Counted from the stretch's first letter, positions 51,296 through 63,719 are shown. The stretch is 64,000 bases of DNA from Bedellia somnulentella (GCA_963576735.1 CAUYWD010000155.1:1-64000); one strand, 5' to 3'. Notes: generated by a model not told the origin, from the letters alone. A program made the numbers and translations.

Positions 51296-51826
51296 AATAA
51301 CTATTATTGTAAGTAAACAAGTTCGTTTTAATGTAAGCTAATTAAATTTATTTATTTTTGCCCTTGTCTGGTATGTAATGATTCTTGTTAAAATATATTG
51401 TAATGATGTCTTTGAAAAACATATATTATTAATTCATGTTGATTTTTAGTATGAGTACCTTTTGTTAATCAGTTTTGTAAAGTGTTTCACCTCAACTTCC
51501 GTTTAAAGCAACCAATTTTGTAAAGTGTTTCACCTCAACTTCCGGTTGAAGTGACTGTTTTCGGTTTGACAAGTAATGGGTGGGGACGAGGTCGGCTTTT
51601 GAGGCGGGACATTATTTTTATTCATTCTATCCTCATATTGTCTGTGATTCTATCGTTAGCGAGGGAAGTAAAGACGTTTAGTCAAAGTCACTGCCCGTAA
51701 TTATTGTACAAATAGTTAATTGTTAGTTGTAATATATTTTATATGACCAAGTCGAAATAAAGTCAGTGTTCAAGAATTGGAGTTTCTTTATATTTCAGAA
51801 GTGGGTATGTACCAGATCTATTTCAG
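51296..51826. other. No gene seen; 45-bp tandem duplication
   Basis: TTTTGTAAAGTGTTTCACCT occurs at about 51472 and 51517. A GAAATAAAGTCAGTG at about 51756 followed by T-rich sequence resembles a polyadenylation region of an LTR, but no partner LTR is visible. Confidence 0.35.
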
Positions 51827-52993
51827 ACGACTCGACATGCATTCGATCGAGGCTACTCTCCGATAATGCTTACTCACACGACATGCATTTGATTGGGGCT
51901 ACTCTCCGATAATACTTACTCACACGACATTCATTCGACCAGGGCTACTCTCCGATAATGCTTACTTACACGGCATGTATTAGATCAGGACTACTCTCTG
52001 ATAATGTTTACTCAGACAACATGTACTCGATTGGGGCTATTCTCCGATAATGCTTATTCACACGACATCCATTCGATCAAGGCTACTCTCTGATCATGCT
52101 TACTCACACGACATGCATTCGATCAAGGCTACTCTCTGATCATGCTTACTCACACGACATGCATTCGATCAAGGCTACTCTCCGATAATGCTTATTCACG
52201 CGACATGCATTCGATCAAGGCTACTCTCCGATAATGCTTATTCACACGACATGCATTCGATCAAGCCTACTCTCCGATAATGCTTATTCACACGACATGC
52301 ATTCGATCAAGGCTACTCTCTGATCATGCTTACTCACACGACATGCATTCGATCAAGGCTACTCTCTGATCATGCTTACTCACACGACATGCATTCGATC
52401 AAGGCTACTCTCCGATAATGCTTATTCATACGACATGCATTTGATCAAGGCTACTCTCCGATAATGTTTATTCACACGACATGCATTCGATCAAGGCTAC
52501 TCTCTGATCATGCTTACTCACACGACATGCATTCGATCAAGGCTACTCTCTGATCATGCTTACTCACACGACATGCATTCGATCAAGGCTACTCTCCGAT
52601 AACGCTTATTCACACGACATGCATTCGATCAAGGCTACTCTCCGATAATGCTTATTCACACGACATGCATTCGATCAAGGCTACTCTCCGATAATGCTTA
52701 TTCACACGACATGCATTCGATCAAGGCTACTCTCCGATAATGCTTATTCACACGACATGCATTCGATCAAGGCTACTCTCTGATCATGCTTACTCACACG
52801 ACATGCATTCGATCAAGGCTACTCTCTGATCATGCTTACTCACACGACATGCATTCGATCAAGGCTACTCTCCGATAATGCTTATTCACACGACATGCAT
52901 TTGATCAAGGCTACTCTCCGATAATGTTTATTCACACGACATGCATTCGATCAAGGCTACTCACTGATCATGCTTACTCACACGACATGCATA
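51827..52993. repeat. 46-bp minisatellite, about 25 units
   Basis: Units contain ACATGCATTCGATCAAGGCT then ACTCTCCGATAATGC. Two main variants: type A (CCGATAATGCTTATTC) and type B (CTGATCATGCTTACTC). From unit 6 the order is BB-AAA-BB-A'A' then BB-AAAA-BB-A'A', a higher-order repeat. The first five units are the most diverged. Confidence 0.9.
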
Positions 52994-53971
52994 TTATACT
53001 ACAATGACTCTATCCTATATGTACATAAATTTTGTGTTCTCTAAAAAAAAGGCAACCTAACCTTTGCCATTGAAGCCTAGCCTTGGCTTTGAAGTTTGGG
53101 TATGTAGAAGCAGCGTGACATTCGCAATTTGTACGGAAGTAATTTGAATTTACCTGTGTTTTAAACTATTTTACCGTCAAGGAATGTTAAGGACTTCGCG
53201 TTGTGCATTGGTGTTAAAACGAATCACAGACTAGATTTGATAACGTAAGACAGTATCTGTTTTCATTTTCATTTAGTCTAGAATCTTGTTTATTTTATTT
53301 TAAATTATTTACAATGTTGATAAAATATTATGCAGGTGGAATATTATTTCGTAATCTATTTTAAAATTGTAAAACTTTATGACTAAAATTTGAATGGTTT
53401 TTACATATTTGATAAAAAGTAAGAGTGAGTTATTGAAATTATTTTACACTACCTGCATATCGTAATTCATTGATTAAGCATCCTTTTAAGTTCTAAAACC
53501 TTATGTAATGCCTAAAAGTGTTAATTAAGTGCAAATAAACTGTGGAAGTGTTTGTGGTGAAATCGAAACAAAGTTGCGCTAGATATCGCCAACAACGGAA
53601 ATAACGGTCAAAAGTGCACAAAGGATTAAAACTATACTTTGCTAAAAGTCTGATATTTAAGGAAGGTAATGCTTATTATTGATGTACCAATATTCTATAG
53701 TGGAATAGAAGTATTGATTCTTATCAATTTGGTTGATTTCAAAAGCAAAAGTAAAATTTTTGTGTGGACAGTGACATCTATCATCGAAAAGCAAGAACTT
53801 TGATTATTATTATAAACTAACCCTGCTGCCGAGTTGTATGCAGCGACATCTAGGGGCTAATAGCAGTAAAACGAATCTAAATAATCAGACATTGGAAGTG
53901 CCAGCCCTTCAGTTGATAAATTTAATTTGATTGATAATATCAATTAAATATATAAAATAATTTAAATCAAA
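52994..53971 (+). other. Probable 5' region of LINE F
   Basis: Non-coding and AT-rich up to the ORF1 start. The true LINE 5' end is not determined. No other feature seen. Confidence 0.35.
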
Positions 53972-55114
53972 ATGTCGTCCACCAAGGAAAACTGTGCAGG
54001 ATGTCGAAGAAAAGTAACTACAACAGAGTTTTTATTATGCTCAATATGTGACTTTAAATATGATCTAGAATGCGGTAACGTAAACTTAAAAACATTTAAA
54101 CTTATGGGAACTCGGAACAAGGAGACATGGAAATGTCCGGAATGTTGTAGTAAGCAACCCAAGAAAGACAACACCAATACTCCCGTACGATCTGATTTAA
54201 ACTGTCCAGGAAAGGAAAGTGTAGAAAATGTTACGATTCGAGCAAAAATGGATAAAAATATAAAGAAAAAATCTAATAATGAATCTAAGTCACAGGAGAC
54301 GACCCAGTCTACTAATAGAAACACCGTTAATGTGTCGAAAATAGATGAATTAACCTCTAAGCCCGATAGCTATGTTACTGAAAATTAACTTCGGAGTATT
54401 CTTCGACAAGAATTAACTCAAATAATTCGCCGCTCGGTCAGTGAACAGCTACTAGAAATAAAAGAACAAGTAACAAACTACCAAATATCATTAGATTTTA
54501 TGAACCAGCAATACGAAGATATGAAAAAATCATTAGAAGTGAAGGAGAAAATCATACAAAATATACAAGAAAAAAACCAAAAACTACAGGAAGATGTTAA
54601 TAATAGAGTCAGTTATCTAGAACAATCAATGAGAGAATGTAATTTAGAAATCAATGGGATACCAGAAAACCGAACCGAAAATCTATCCAAAATCTTTGTA
54701 CAATTAGTCAATACAGTTGGCTGCACATTGACCAATAATGACATAAATCAAATCACAAGAGTGGCTAAACTGAAGAAAGACAGTGTTAGACCACGTTCTG
54801 TCATAGTTAAAGTTCGTTCGGTTCGACAACGTGACGAGTTGTTGGCAGCGGTATCAAAATTCAACAGAAATAAAAAGCAACACGAAAAGTTAAACTCACA
54901 TCACTTGGGTTGCACCGGGAGCTGTAGTCCAGTATTTGTTTCCGAACACTTGACGCCGTCGAACAAAAACCTTCACGCCGCCACACGTAAGAATGCAAAG
55001 GAACAAAAGTACAAATTTGTTTGGGTTCGAGATGGTAGAGTCTACACCAGAAAAAATGAAGATTGCTCGGCTCTACACATACGAAACATGGAGAGTCTAA
55101 AGTTGATGGTATAA
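53972..55114 (+). pseudogene. LINE F ORF1: PHD finger, coiled coil, Baculo_FP-like domain
   Basis: Starts ATG 53972. Residues 8-55 form a PHD-type finger (CAGCRR, CSICDFKYDLEC, WKCPEC). A single TAA at 54386 interrupts the frame, which otherwise runs on in register to 55114. After the stop comes a coiled coil (YEDMKKSLEVKEKIIQNIQE), then a domain like baculovirus FP25K as found in many insect LINE ORF1 proteins: LEINGIPENR, VFVSEHLTPSNKNL, YKFVWVRDGRVYTRK. ORF1 products bind the LINE RNA. Not a viral gene: its place beside ORF2 shows it is a LINE protein. Confidence 0.8.
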
Positions 55115-55206
55115 ATTATTAATCTGTTATATGTTAGTTTTTAAGTTTTAATAAATTAATTATTATATATATATTTAGATTTCATACTACAATGTTTCAT
55201 TTTTAA

Positions 55207-56545
55207 ATAAATAATATTTTCAAATTCGATAACTTACAAATATATTACCAAAACGTTAGGGGAATTAGAACGAAAACAAATGATTTATACAAAAATGTTC
55301 TTTTAAACGAGTATAGTGTTATAGTTTTGACAGAGACCTGGTTGAACTCTACCATATCAGACGGAGAGCTTATAGATTCAAGATATACAGTGTATCGGCG
55401 AGATCGCGCAACGACCGCTAGTATAAAAAAAGAAGGAGGGGGAGTATTGATAGCAGTAAGGAAAAACATAAAATCATCTCGAATGCAGCAATGGGAGAGC
55501 GAATGTGAGGATTTATGGATAACTATCGAGGTAAATATGAAAAATTGTATTAAAAAAATAGCACTATGTGCTGTTTATCTACCACCCCCACTTAAAATAG
55601 ATGTTCTCAATAATTACGTAGAAAACACCAGTTCCGCGATTGATCGCGTAGAAAATGTAATGATATTGGGGGATTTCAACCAGAGCTCTGTCACGTGGAT
55701 GGAAGATTGTGATTCACCGGGTACAATCCCGTCGAACTACCAAACTTCTCTAGGATATTGTTTAGTTGATTTCTTGTCCATTCATAACCTGTATCAATTT
55801 AATAATGTAAAGAATGACCATAACACAATTCTTGACCTAGTTTTATGTGATTTTGCAACTTTGAAAGTCTTTAAATCTACGGATACTCTACTTAAACTTG
55901 ATTCTTATCACCCTGGTCTCTGCATATCAGTGTTTTCGCCTAAAATTTCCTACATTCGAGAAAATATACGACAAAAATATAATTTTCATAAGGTAGATTA
56001 CACTTGCATTAACAGTGAATTGGAAAAAACGGATTGGGTCAAATTGTTCAATGGGAAAAATATAGATGAGATGGTTGAGGCGTTTTATGGTGAATTGTAC
56101 CAGTTAATAGATGGGCATGTTTCTAAGTGTCAGAATAAAACACATCACTACCCGTCTCGGTTTACAACTACACTTACTAAATTACTGAAGGATAAAGAAA
56201 AATTACGTAACAAATATTTCAAGTATAGGAATCCCCGTGACGAAATTGAGTATAAATTACTACGTACGCGTTGCCACAAACTAATTAATAAATGCTTTGT
56301 TCAGTACAAACATTCAATCGAGAGTAATATAAAAAACAATCCACGCGCATTTTGGCGATATATCAAAGAAACTCGTGGTAGTTCATCCACATTACCAAGT
56401 CAAATGCACCTCGGACATAAATTAGCTACCACTGGTGGGGAAATAACAAATCTATTTGCCAGTCACTTCGCGAGTTTGTATTCCACCAACTCTATGAACA
56501 GCACTATTGCTCGCGGATCTAATGCTACTAAAAATATTAGTACTG
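55207..56545 (+). pseudogene. LINE F ORF2 part 1: endonuclease
   Basis: Open from 55207 with no clear early ATG. Apurinic-endonuclease blocks: QIYYQNVRGIRTK, VIVLTETWLN, VMILGDFNQSS, TILDLVLCDF and LLKLDSYHPGLCIS (with SYHPGL for the usual SDHxxL His block). A linker follows (NNPRAFWRYIKETRGSS). Cut at 56545 by the TIR element; the reading resumes at 59683. Confidence 0.8.
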
Positions 56546-57619
56546 CCCGGGTAGCATGAGTTGTCATCTGAGAAGTGAGAGCCATGTCAGAAAACATCTC
56601 AGTTAGCCAACCTATGTCATTTTTGCGAGCATGAGCGTCAATGTGACAGATGGATGAGATCTGAGAGCCCTGTCACCGAATCGATAGAGCATTGTTGCCA
56701 TCATTGGTCTGTGAATATTTTTTTTCTATTTTATTCGATCTTTTTGAACCAAATTAGTAGCTAAATCTGTCATATTTCACTAATTTTACGTCAAATATTG
56801 ACATTTTGTAACCAAACAACGTAAACATAAATAATATTTATTATCTCAAAACAAGTTTCCAAATTTTCAATTTAAATCAAAAGTTTTAAGATTACAAGTT
56901 TAGTTTGTAGGGAATGTCCGACTAACACTTCCTTACAATGATAGGGGAATCATAAAATATTAAGTAAGTAATTAAGTTTAATTATTCTATATAACTATTA
57001 TTTAACTATAAAGTGAGCAGCATACTTTTAATGATTTGTATTGTCTTTTGTTTGCAGATATAGCACATTTATATAAGTGTTTGATGAGAAAATTGAAGAA
57101 ATGCTGTGCAGCCTATGGCACATATTGCCTATAACATCTTAGGTCCATCCCGCCAGTCCATTCTCAGATTCCGATTTGCCAGTTCCATCGAGCAGATGGG
57201 CATTATTTAACTTAACAACCTTCACTACATTTCAATTTCAACAATATCCTATATTCCCAAAAGCTAGTGAAGCTCTGATGTATGGAAATAGTCTTGTTGA
57301 GTGCTCCTGTTTATTCAAAATTTGGGTATGCAGCCATACTTAAAGAGCATTCTTATGACTTCAATGTGTATAAACAAGCTGTAGTGATTCTATAAGGAAA
57401 AAGTGATGTTAATAGAATAAAAATGTGAAGTACAGATGAGTTTGTGTACAGAACTATGATGTTGAGCGGTTGTTTAAAAGTGTTTATTCAATAAATAAAG
57501 TTAACTCCACAAAATGTGTTTTACTAGTTAACAAAGCCCATTAATATAATAGGCAGCTTTTACTTTTACACTTTAGATGAGATTTCAGTTGTAAAATGTG
57601 CATGCATAAATTCTACTAT

Positions 57620-57790
57620 ACATTATTTCCCATTGCAGTAGGCAGAGAATATTAATTGCCTCATCAATAAACTTACTCATACTTACAACCATTATTCCCA
57701 CCTATATATCTCTTTTGTTACTTAATTTGTATCCATCTTCTCTATTTGCTCAAAATAAAATAACATTGCATTTTCTATGTATTCAAAGTT
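57620..57790 (-). repeat. LINE D, badly degraded
   Basis: Follows the LINE D 3' order (CCCATTGCAGTAGGCAGAGA, then CTCTATTTGCTCAAAA), much diverged; the oldest LINE D piece seen. Confidence 0.4.
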
Positions 57791-57844
57791 TGCAGTTTTA
57801 ACCATGTGTAGTATTGTCTTTGAATTACAATAACCCAATTTATC

Positions 57845-58215
57845 CGTGATAGCCCAGTGGGTAGAACACTCGCTTATCGTGCAATCGACTAGTGTTCAAA
57901 TCCTGGGTCGGGCCTACACCAATTTGTCTTTTCTAAAGACATATGTGTGGTTAATTTATCATGGTTGTTAACGGTGAGGGAAAACATCGTGAGGAAACCC
58001 ACATGGCTGAGTTGTATTTAGTCATGTGACAGTGTATTCGTACAAAAACGGCGATAGGCCTGCCCCCTATCACGTGAGTACACTGTCCATGCAAAACGTG
58101 GGTACTCTGAACACCAGGTGACAAAGTCACGTGATGTTCAGAAGTATTAGTACCTCTGCCAACCCCTTCGGGGATATTCGGCGTGAACGTTTATGCTTAT
58201 GCTTTATGCTTATGC
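57845..58215 (+). repeat. SINE B with a different tRNA-like head
   Basis: A box TAGCCCAGTGGGTAGAAC and B box GTGTTCAAATCCTGGG, but the stretch between them differs fully from the other copies (ACTCGCTTATCGTGCAATCG). The body and 3' end are SINE B, second subfamily, with a (TTATGC)n tail. Confidence 0.85.
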
Positions 58216-59682
58216 CAATTTATCCCCGGGCGCAAACATGCCATGATTATCATTTTATTCTAAATGGTCTGAAGAGTTCTGCTATGAGTTGGGTATTGGA
58301 AAATGTTGGATTTACTTGCAATGAAGGGGATTAAAACAAGTGGTTTTCATTAATATTTAGGCAATTTTATTGATAATTAATTAAAAACTGTTACATTTTG
58401 CTGATTTTTATAAATTTCATTGGACTCCTTCCAAGTCACTAAATTGTTCCAGAATCTTTGTATAAAATCAATATGTTTTACTGAAAATAAGAAAGCAACA
58501 TGAGCATTATGTTCATATTTAGTCATTTCAATATCCTAGTAAGGTGACTATCAAATTTGTTTTATAATGTTGCACAAAGTACCTGCACCTGCATTTAAAC
58601 AACTTTTGTAGCATTAAATGTGTCGGTAGATAAATATGTAACAAAATTATGCTTTCACCATTCTTTACATTCCTAGCCACACTAAGACAGCAAGCAGACT
58701 ATTGTCTACTCACACTATCCAGACTTTGCCTGTGCCTGTTGATGCAAGCATATGCTATGAGCTTGGGTGTCTTTTATGATGATAATGATAATTTAAGACT
58801 ACAAACCCTATATAACAAACAATGATGAATAGAAATCTATTTTACATGCATTATGTTTGACCTCTGAAACATACCATAAGTTTAGAAACTGTTCTTAATA
58901 GTTATTTTAAAGAAAATCAATGAAATTCATTGATTTTCTCAACTGCATCAGAAAATTGGACGTATACATGGATTTAGGCTGCAGAATTTGTATCCTCATG
59001 CCTAGTGTATTGCTGGTTATAAAAGCCAAACGTATTTTAACGAATTTAAAACTTAATACACAAGCACTAGTTGTAGATTACACTTAATTTAGTTAAAATT
59101 TACAATTCAATTGATATCATGTGGAATCATTAAAACTGTATGTATCATTATGTGAAACTATACCCTGAGGCTTTTCATAGGTCACAAGCTATCATAGAGG
59201 TCCTCGGAAATCGTCATGACATACAAATATGTTTCATAGGCCTTGTTTGCGGCAAACTTTCACCCGGATGAGTGTCATATCCATTTTTCGTTTTTTTCCA
59301 TTCAAAACAAATCTAAGTGATGTAGTCGCTTTGCTATCACACTTTTACACTAAGAACTACACAAAACAGTTAAAAAAGCTGCAAAACAGCACTCATATTT
59401 TGATAAGTAATCTTTCTCACTGGCTCTCGCGCTCAATTTTGACATCGACATAAATTTTACATAAAATGACAAACATCTCAGTTTATGTCGCTGTCACGAC
59501 CCTCATGCTCGCACATGTGACTCGGCGTTGCGATGTCAAAGGCGAGTCACTAGCGCTCTCACATCTCAGATGCCTCATGCTCGGGCGTGCGAGAAACGGT
59601 CAAATATGGCGGCCAATTCGCCCTTGAACGGTGACATAGCCCTATCTCAGAGGCTCTCACACGCCTCATGCTACCCCGGCTG

Positions 59683-60667
59683 ATTGTCTTAATCATGTAT
59701 ATATATCGGAACACAGCATATCAAAATGCATTAAAGAACTGGATATTTACAAAGGGAGCGGTCCCGATGGTATTCCTCCTATGTTTGTCAAACGATGTAG
59801 AGCATCGCTTACACTACCTTTACACCTCATCTTCAACAGATCACTATCAGAGAGCGTGTTTCCAGAGGTATGGAAGAAAAGTAGAATAACACCAATTCAC
59901 AAAAAAGGAGATGCTAACGATATAGAAAACTATCGGCCAGTATCTATACAATCCTGTTTTGCGAAATTATTTGAACAAAATGTTGAACACATTATGTCAT
60001 CTCATTTCCAAAACGTCATAACACCAAATCAACACGGTTTTCGCAGAGGTCGCTCAGTTCAAACAAATCTCGTCTCTTTTGTGACCGACGTGTGCCATGA
60101 GTTGGATAGCGGTGAGGAAATGCATGTTATTTATACCGACTTTAAAGCCGCATTTGATAAAGTGTGTCATAAATTGCTTGTTAATAAACTAGAGAGCATT
60201 GGTATTTGTGGGTCTTTATTGAGATGGTTTTCATCATATTTGGAAAAAAGATCACAGTTTGTCGCGACATGTGGCTACAAATCAGACACTATATATGCCA
60301 CATCTGGAGTGCCACAAGGATCGCACCTGTCTCCAATTCTGTTCTCATTATTTATCAATGACATTGCAGAGGTAATAGAGCAGAGCAGATTATCTTTGTT
60401 TGCAGATGATTTGAAGATCTACGCTAGAGCAAGTGACGAGAACTGTAAACATCTGCAAGAGGACTTGAATCGGTTGTCAGAGTGGTGCGATCGGAATCAC
60501 ATGCCACTCAACTTAAATAAGTGTTACGACATGAAATTTACAAGGAAAAAGAAACCCTTCCCGATGCGTTACTCCATGAATGGAGTTCAATTAGCAGAAG
60601 TAAACGAAGTGCGCGATTTGGGTGTTATTTTGGATAGAAATCTTACGTTTGTTCCTCACATAGATAC
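59683..60667 (+). pseudogene. LINE F ORF2 part 2: reverse transcriptase
   Basis: Continues from 56545 in register. Motifs: GSGPDGIPPMF, ITPIHKKGDANDIENYRPVS, TPNQHGFRRGRSVQTNL, VIYTDFKAAFDKV, SGVPQGSHLSPILFSLFIND and LFADDLKIYARA (catalytic FADD intact). Interrupted by the LTR at 60668 just after PHIDT. Confidence 0.85.
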
Positions 60668-61146
60668 TGCTTGCGCCGTACCTACCGTACCGCGTACCTA
60701 AATTATTTTATAACTAGAAGTGGGTAGTTGATCGGACTCGTTAATCCCGTCTCATTCTATCCTTTTCCTTTCCTTACCTGCGCGTGAGATGTCATACGAG
60801 GAGGAGGGATGACCAGGAAGGGGAGAGACGATCGAGCGAGCAGTAGCACTTAGATATCCGTATCGAAAACCGCTGTACACCGCATCATCTGAACCGCGCC
60901 CGCATGTTTCATATTGAAGTTTTATGACTATTTGTTTATTTGAATAAGGTTGTGTTGTTTGTGGAAGTGTAGCCGCTTAAGAGAAAAACAGCAGCGTTGT
61001 TGACGGAGCCGCCGCCATCGACCAAGCCAAGTCGTCCGTTACGAGAACGAGGTGAGTCTCACGTTGCTTCCTATTTCCTATACCTTCGCCATCCGCTGAG
61101 CCTTCACCAGCTCTTGTCCTTCGTAGCTATCCCGCCCGCGCAACCA
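60668..61146. mobile_element. Solo LTR, 479 bp
   Basis: TG...CA ends (TGCTTGCGCC, GCGCAACCA) with a 5-bp duplication GATAC (60663-60667, 61147-61151). No partner LTR or interior. A splice-donor-like AACGAGGTGAGT at about 61048 follows an open stretch (LTEPPPSTKPSRPLRER), which may be a leader of the lost element. Confidence 0.7.
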
Positions 61147-61151
61147 GATAC

Positions 61152-61719
61152 AATTGTTAAAAAATCAGCAATGATGTTGGGATTTCTGAAGCGCAATACG
61201 AAGGAGTTGAAACATACTAAAACTAAAATCTATCTATATAACGCCTTGGTCCGCAGCAATCTGGAATTCGCAAGCGTAATATGGAACCCTTATTATGCTG
61301 TATCTTCCCAACGCATTGAATCCATTCAACGGGCTTTTACTCGATATTTAGCATTCAGAACACCCGGAATATCGTACAGGCAGCCTTATACTCAAAGATT
61401 AGAGTTTTTTGAGATGGAATCATTATTTAATCGTCGGAAAATGTTAGACTCTTCTTTTTTATATAAGGTAGTAAATAATCACATTGACTGTGATGAAGTA
61501 ATCAAAAATATAAATTTAACTGTTCCCTTCAAATATCCTCGATATACAATTAGGAATATATTTAATGTTAGAAGATGCCGTACCAATATTGGACTTAATT
61601 CACCCATCACGAGAATGTGTAAAAGCTACAACGAAATGCAGGCAAAACACTGTGAAATTGACATATTTGGTGACTCTTTGGCAGTTTTTAAGCAAAAAGT
61701 TAAAGTTTTAAATACATAA
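61152..61719 (+). pseudogene. LINE F ORF2 part 3: C-terminus
   Basis: Resumes IVKKSAMMLGFLKRNTKEL, then TKIYLYNALVRSNLEFASVI and IQRAFTRYLAFR, and stops after KVKVLNT. This thumb and C-terminal pattern is usual for CR1/jockey group LINEs. Confidence 0.8.
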
Positions 61720-62269
61720 GATGGGGCCAGTTTGTATTGTATTGTATTTTATTTTATTAATTTACTAATTTTGTTATTTACTGACATTTAAATTGTTGTT
61801 ATGATTGTATTGTATTTTTTTAATTCAACAACTTTATTGAATTATTCTAACTAGAGAATAAGTCAAACATTTATATAGGTGTATTTATTGATTTGATTAT
61901 TAATTTAAGTTAGTTTTAAGATTTTAAATAATCAGTTAATTTAATTTTTATTTATTTAATTTGATTAATTTTTATTTATTAATTTAATTTGATTATTAAT
62001 TTAAGTTAGTTTTAAGATTTTAAATAATCAGTTAATTTAATTTTATAATAATGTTAGCAATGTTTTGAATTATTTCGATTTCCAAAATGAATGATGTGAT
62101 TAGCCTATAATTGGTGTATTTAGTTGATATGTGTCCTTTAAATTTAAGTATTTTCTAAGATTGTGTACTATTTTCACTGTTGGCAATCCGTAATAAATAA
62201 ATAAATAAATAAATAAATCGTGACATACGTGATGTAATGAACTATGTATGATGACTGTATTATGGGACT

Positions 62270-62945
62270 GAGTGGACTATGAATGTTCACTGGATTATTT
62301 ATTTACATAACACGACCATATTTATTTATTTACATAACACAACCACATTTATTTATTTACATAACACAACCATAACTATTTATTTGCGTAACACAACCAT
62401 ATTATGGGACTGAGTGAACTATGTATGTTCACTGGATTATTGGACTGAGTGAACTATGTATTTTCACTGGATGATTGGACTGAGTGAACTATGTATTTTC
62501 ACTGGATTATTGGACTGAGTGAACTATGAATTTTCACTGCATTATTGGACTGAGTGAACTATGCATGTTCACTGGATGATTGGACTGAGTGAACTATGTA
62601 TTTTTACTAGATTATTGGACTGAGTGAACTATGAATTTTCACTGGATTATTGGACTGAGTGAACTATGCATGTTCACTGGATGATTGGACTGAGTGAACT
62701 ATGCATGTTCACTGGATGATTGGACTGAGTGAACTATGTATTTTCACTGGATTATTGAACTGAGTGAACTATGTATTTTCACTGGATTATTGGACTGAGT
62801 GAACTATGAATTTTCACTGGATTATTGGACTGAGTGAACTATGCATGTTCACTGGATGATTGGACTGAGTGAACTATGTATTTTTCACTGAATTAGTGGA
62901 CTGAGTTAACTATGTATTTTCACTGGATTATTGGACTGAGTTGAG
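62270..62945 (+). repeat. 35-bp minisatellite, left array
   Basis: Unit TTGGACTGAGTGAACTATGT then ATTTTCACTGGATTA, period 35 (for example 62475 and 62510), about 17 units. A nested 30-base repeat with ATTTATTTACATAACACAAC occurs four times at about 62297-62397. Confidence 0.9.
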
Positions 62946-63263
62946 TTGACAATGACAATCCGGAACGTGGACCTGTGGAACCAATGCCAGCAGACTCCAG
63001 TTGTGACTGACATCGCACTGAGAAAATGGAGGTGGATGGGGCACACATTTCGAAGAGGGACCACAAACGCCAGCATCGCATTCGAGTGGAAACCACCGGA
63101 CGGCAAGCGAGCCCGCGGCCGTCCCGTACACACTTCTCGCCGGAGTGTGGAGAGCGAGCTGCGAGCGGCGGGACTGAGTTGGAGTGCGGCCAGGGAAGTC
63201 GCGGCAGACAGGAAGGCGTGGCGGGAGCTTGTTCAGGCCCTGAGCACCAGTGGAATGCTATAG
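62946..63263 (+). pseudogene. LINE ORF2 C-terminal fragment inside the minisatellite
   Basis: Open frame reading LRKWRWMGHTFRRGTT, GKRARGRPVHTSRRSVESEL and AADRKAWRELVQAL. This is the conserved C-terminus of an RTE/R1-like LINE distinct from LINE D. GC-rich compared with the flanking array. Confidence 0.7.
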
Positions 63264-63271
63264 GACGACAA

Positions 63272-63560
63272 CATTGGACTGAGTGAACTATGTATGTTCA
63301 CTGGATTACTGGATTGAGTAAACTATGTATGTTCACTAGATTATTGTACTGAGTGAACTATGTATGTTCACTGGATTATTGGGCTGAGTGAACTGTGTAT
63401 GTTCGCTGGATTATGGGACTGAAAAGACTGTTTATCTTAACTGGATTATTGGAATGAATGGACTGTGTATGTTAACTGGATTATTGGAATGAATGGACTG
63501 TGTATGTTCACTGGATTATGGGACTGAAAGAATAGTGTATATTTATTCGATTATGGAACG
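63272..63560 (+). repeat. 35-bp minisatellite, right array
   Basis: About eight increasingly diverged units continue beyond the LINE fragment (ATTGGACTGAGTGAACTATG, then ATGGACTGTGTATGTT types). Confidence 0.85.
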
Positions 63561-63719
63561 GAGTTGTCTGTGTATTTTCAAATTAATAAATAAAACTTAA
63601 TGAACTTGCTATGTTAACCTGTTTAAACTGGACTTGACCAAAGTAAGAGTTAATAAATAATAATAAAATTTTATTTATTCAGACAATACAAGTCCATTAT
63701 TGTTAGTACTCCTTAACCT

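Larger units (their letters stand above)
56546..59679. mobile_element. 3.1-kb TIR element of uncertain superfamily
   Basis: 3134 bp, with ends CCCGGGTAGCATGAG and CTCATGCTACCCCGG inverted to each other, and CTG repeated at both borders (56543-56545, 59680-59682). GCATGAG/CTCATGC motifs recur just inside both ends (about 56628, 59503, 59576). No transposase is recognisable. Contains SINE B and a degraded LINE D piece. A 3-bp non-TWA duplication does not fit PIF/Harbinger well; Zator-like or CACTA-like origins are possible. Confidence 0.7.
53972..62218 (+). mobile_element. LINE F (CR1/jockey group) with two nested insertions
   Basis: Two ORFs on the + strand, a 3' UTR with a 60-base duplication (about 61890-61955 and 61985-62045), and a (TAAA)n tail at 62191-62218. 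Insertions: a TIR element 56546-59679 and a solo LTR 60668-61146. Removing each, with one copy of its duplication, leaves ORF2 continuous. Confidence 0.8.

Noticed and set aside
51827..52993. CRISPR-like array of regular repeats
   Set aside because: Units are contiguous 46-bp tandem copies without unique spacers, in a eukaryotic genome. It is a minisatellite.
54500..55114. A captured baculovirus FP25K gene
   Set aside because: It is in register with the PHD-finger ORF1 and is followed by LINE ORF2, so it is a LINE domain rather than a viral insertion.
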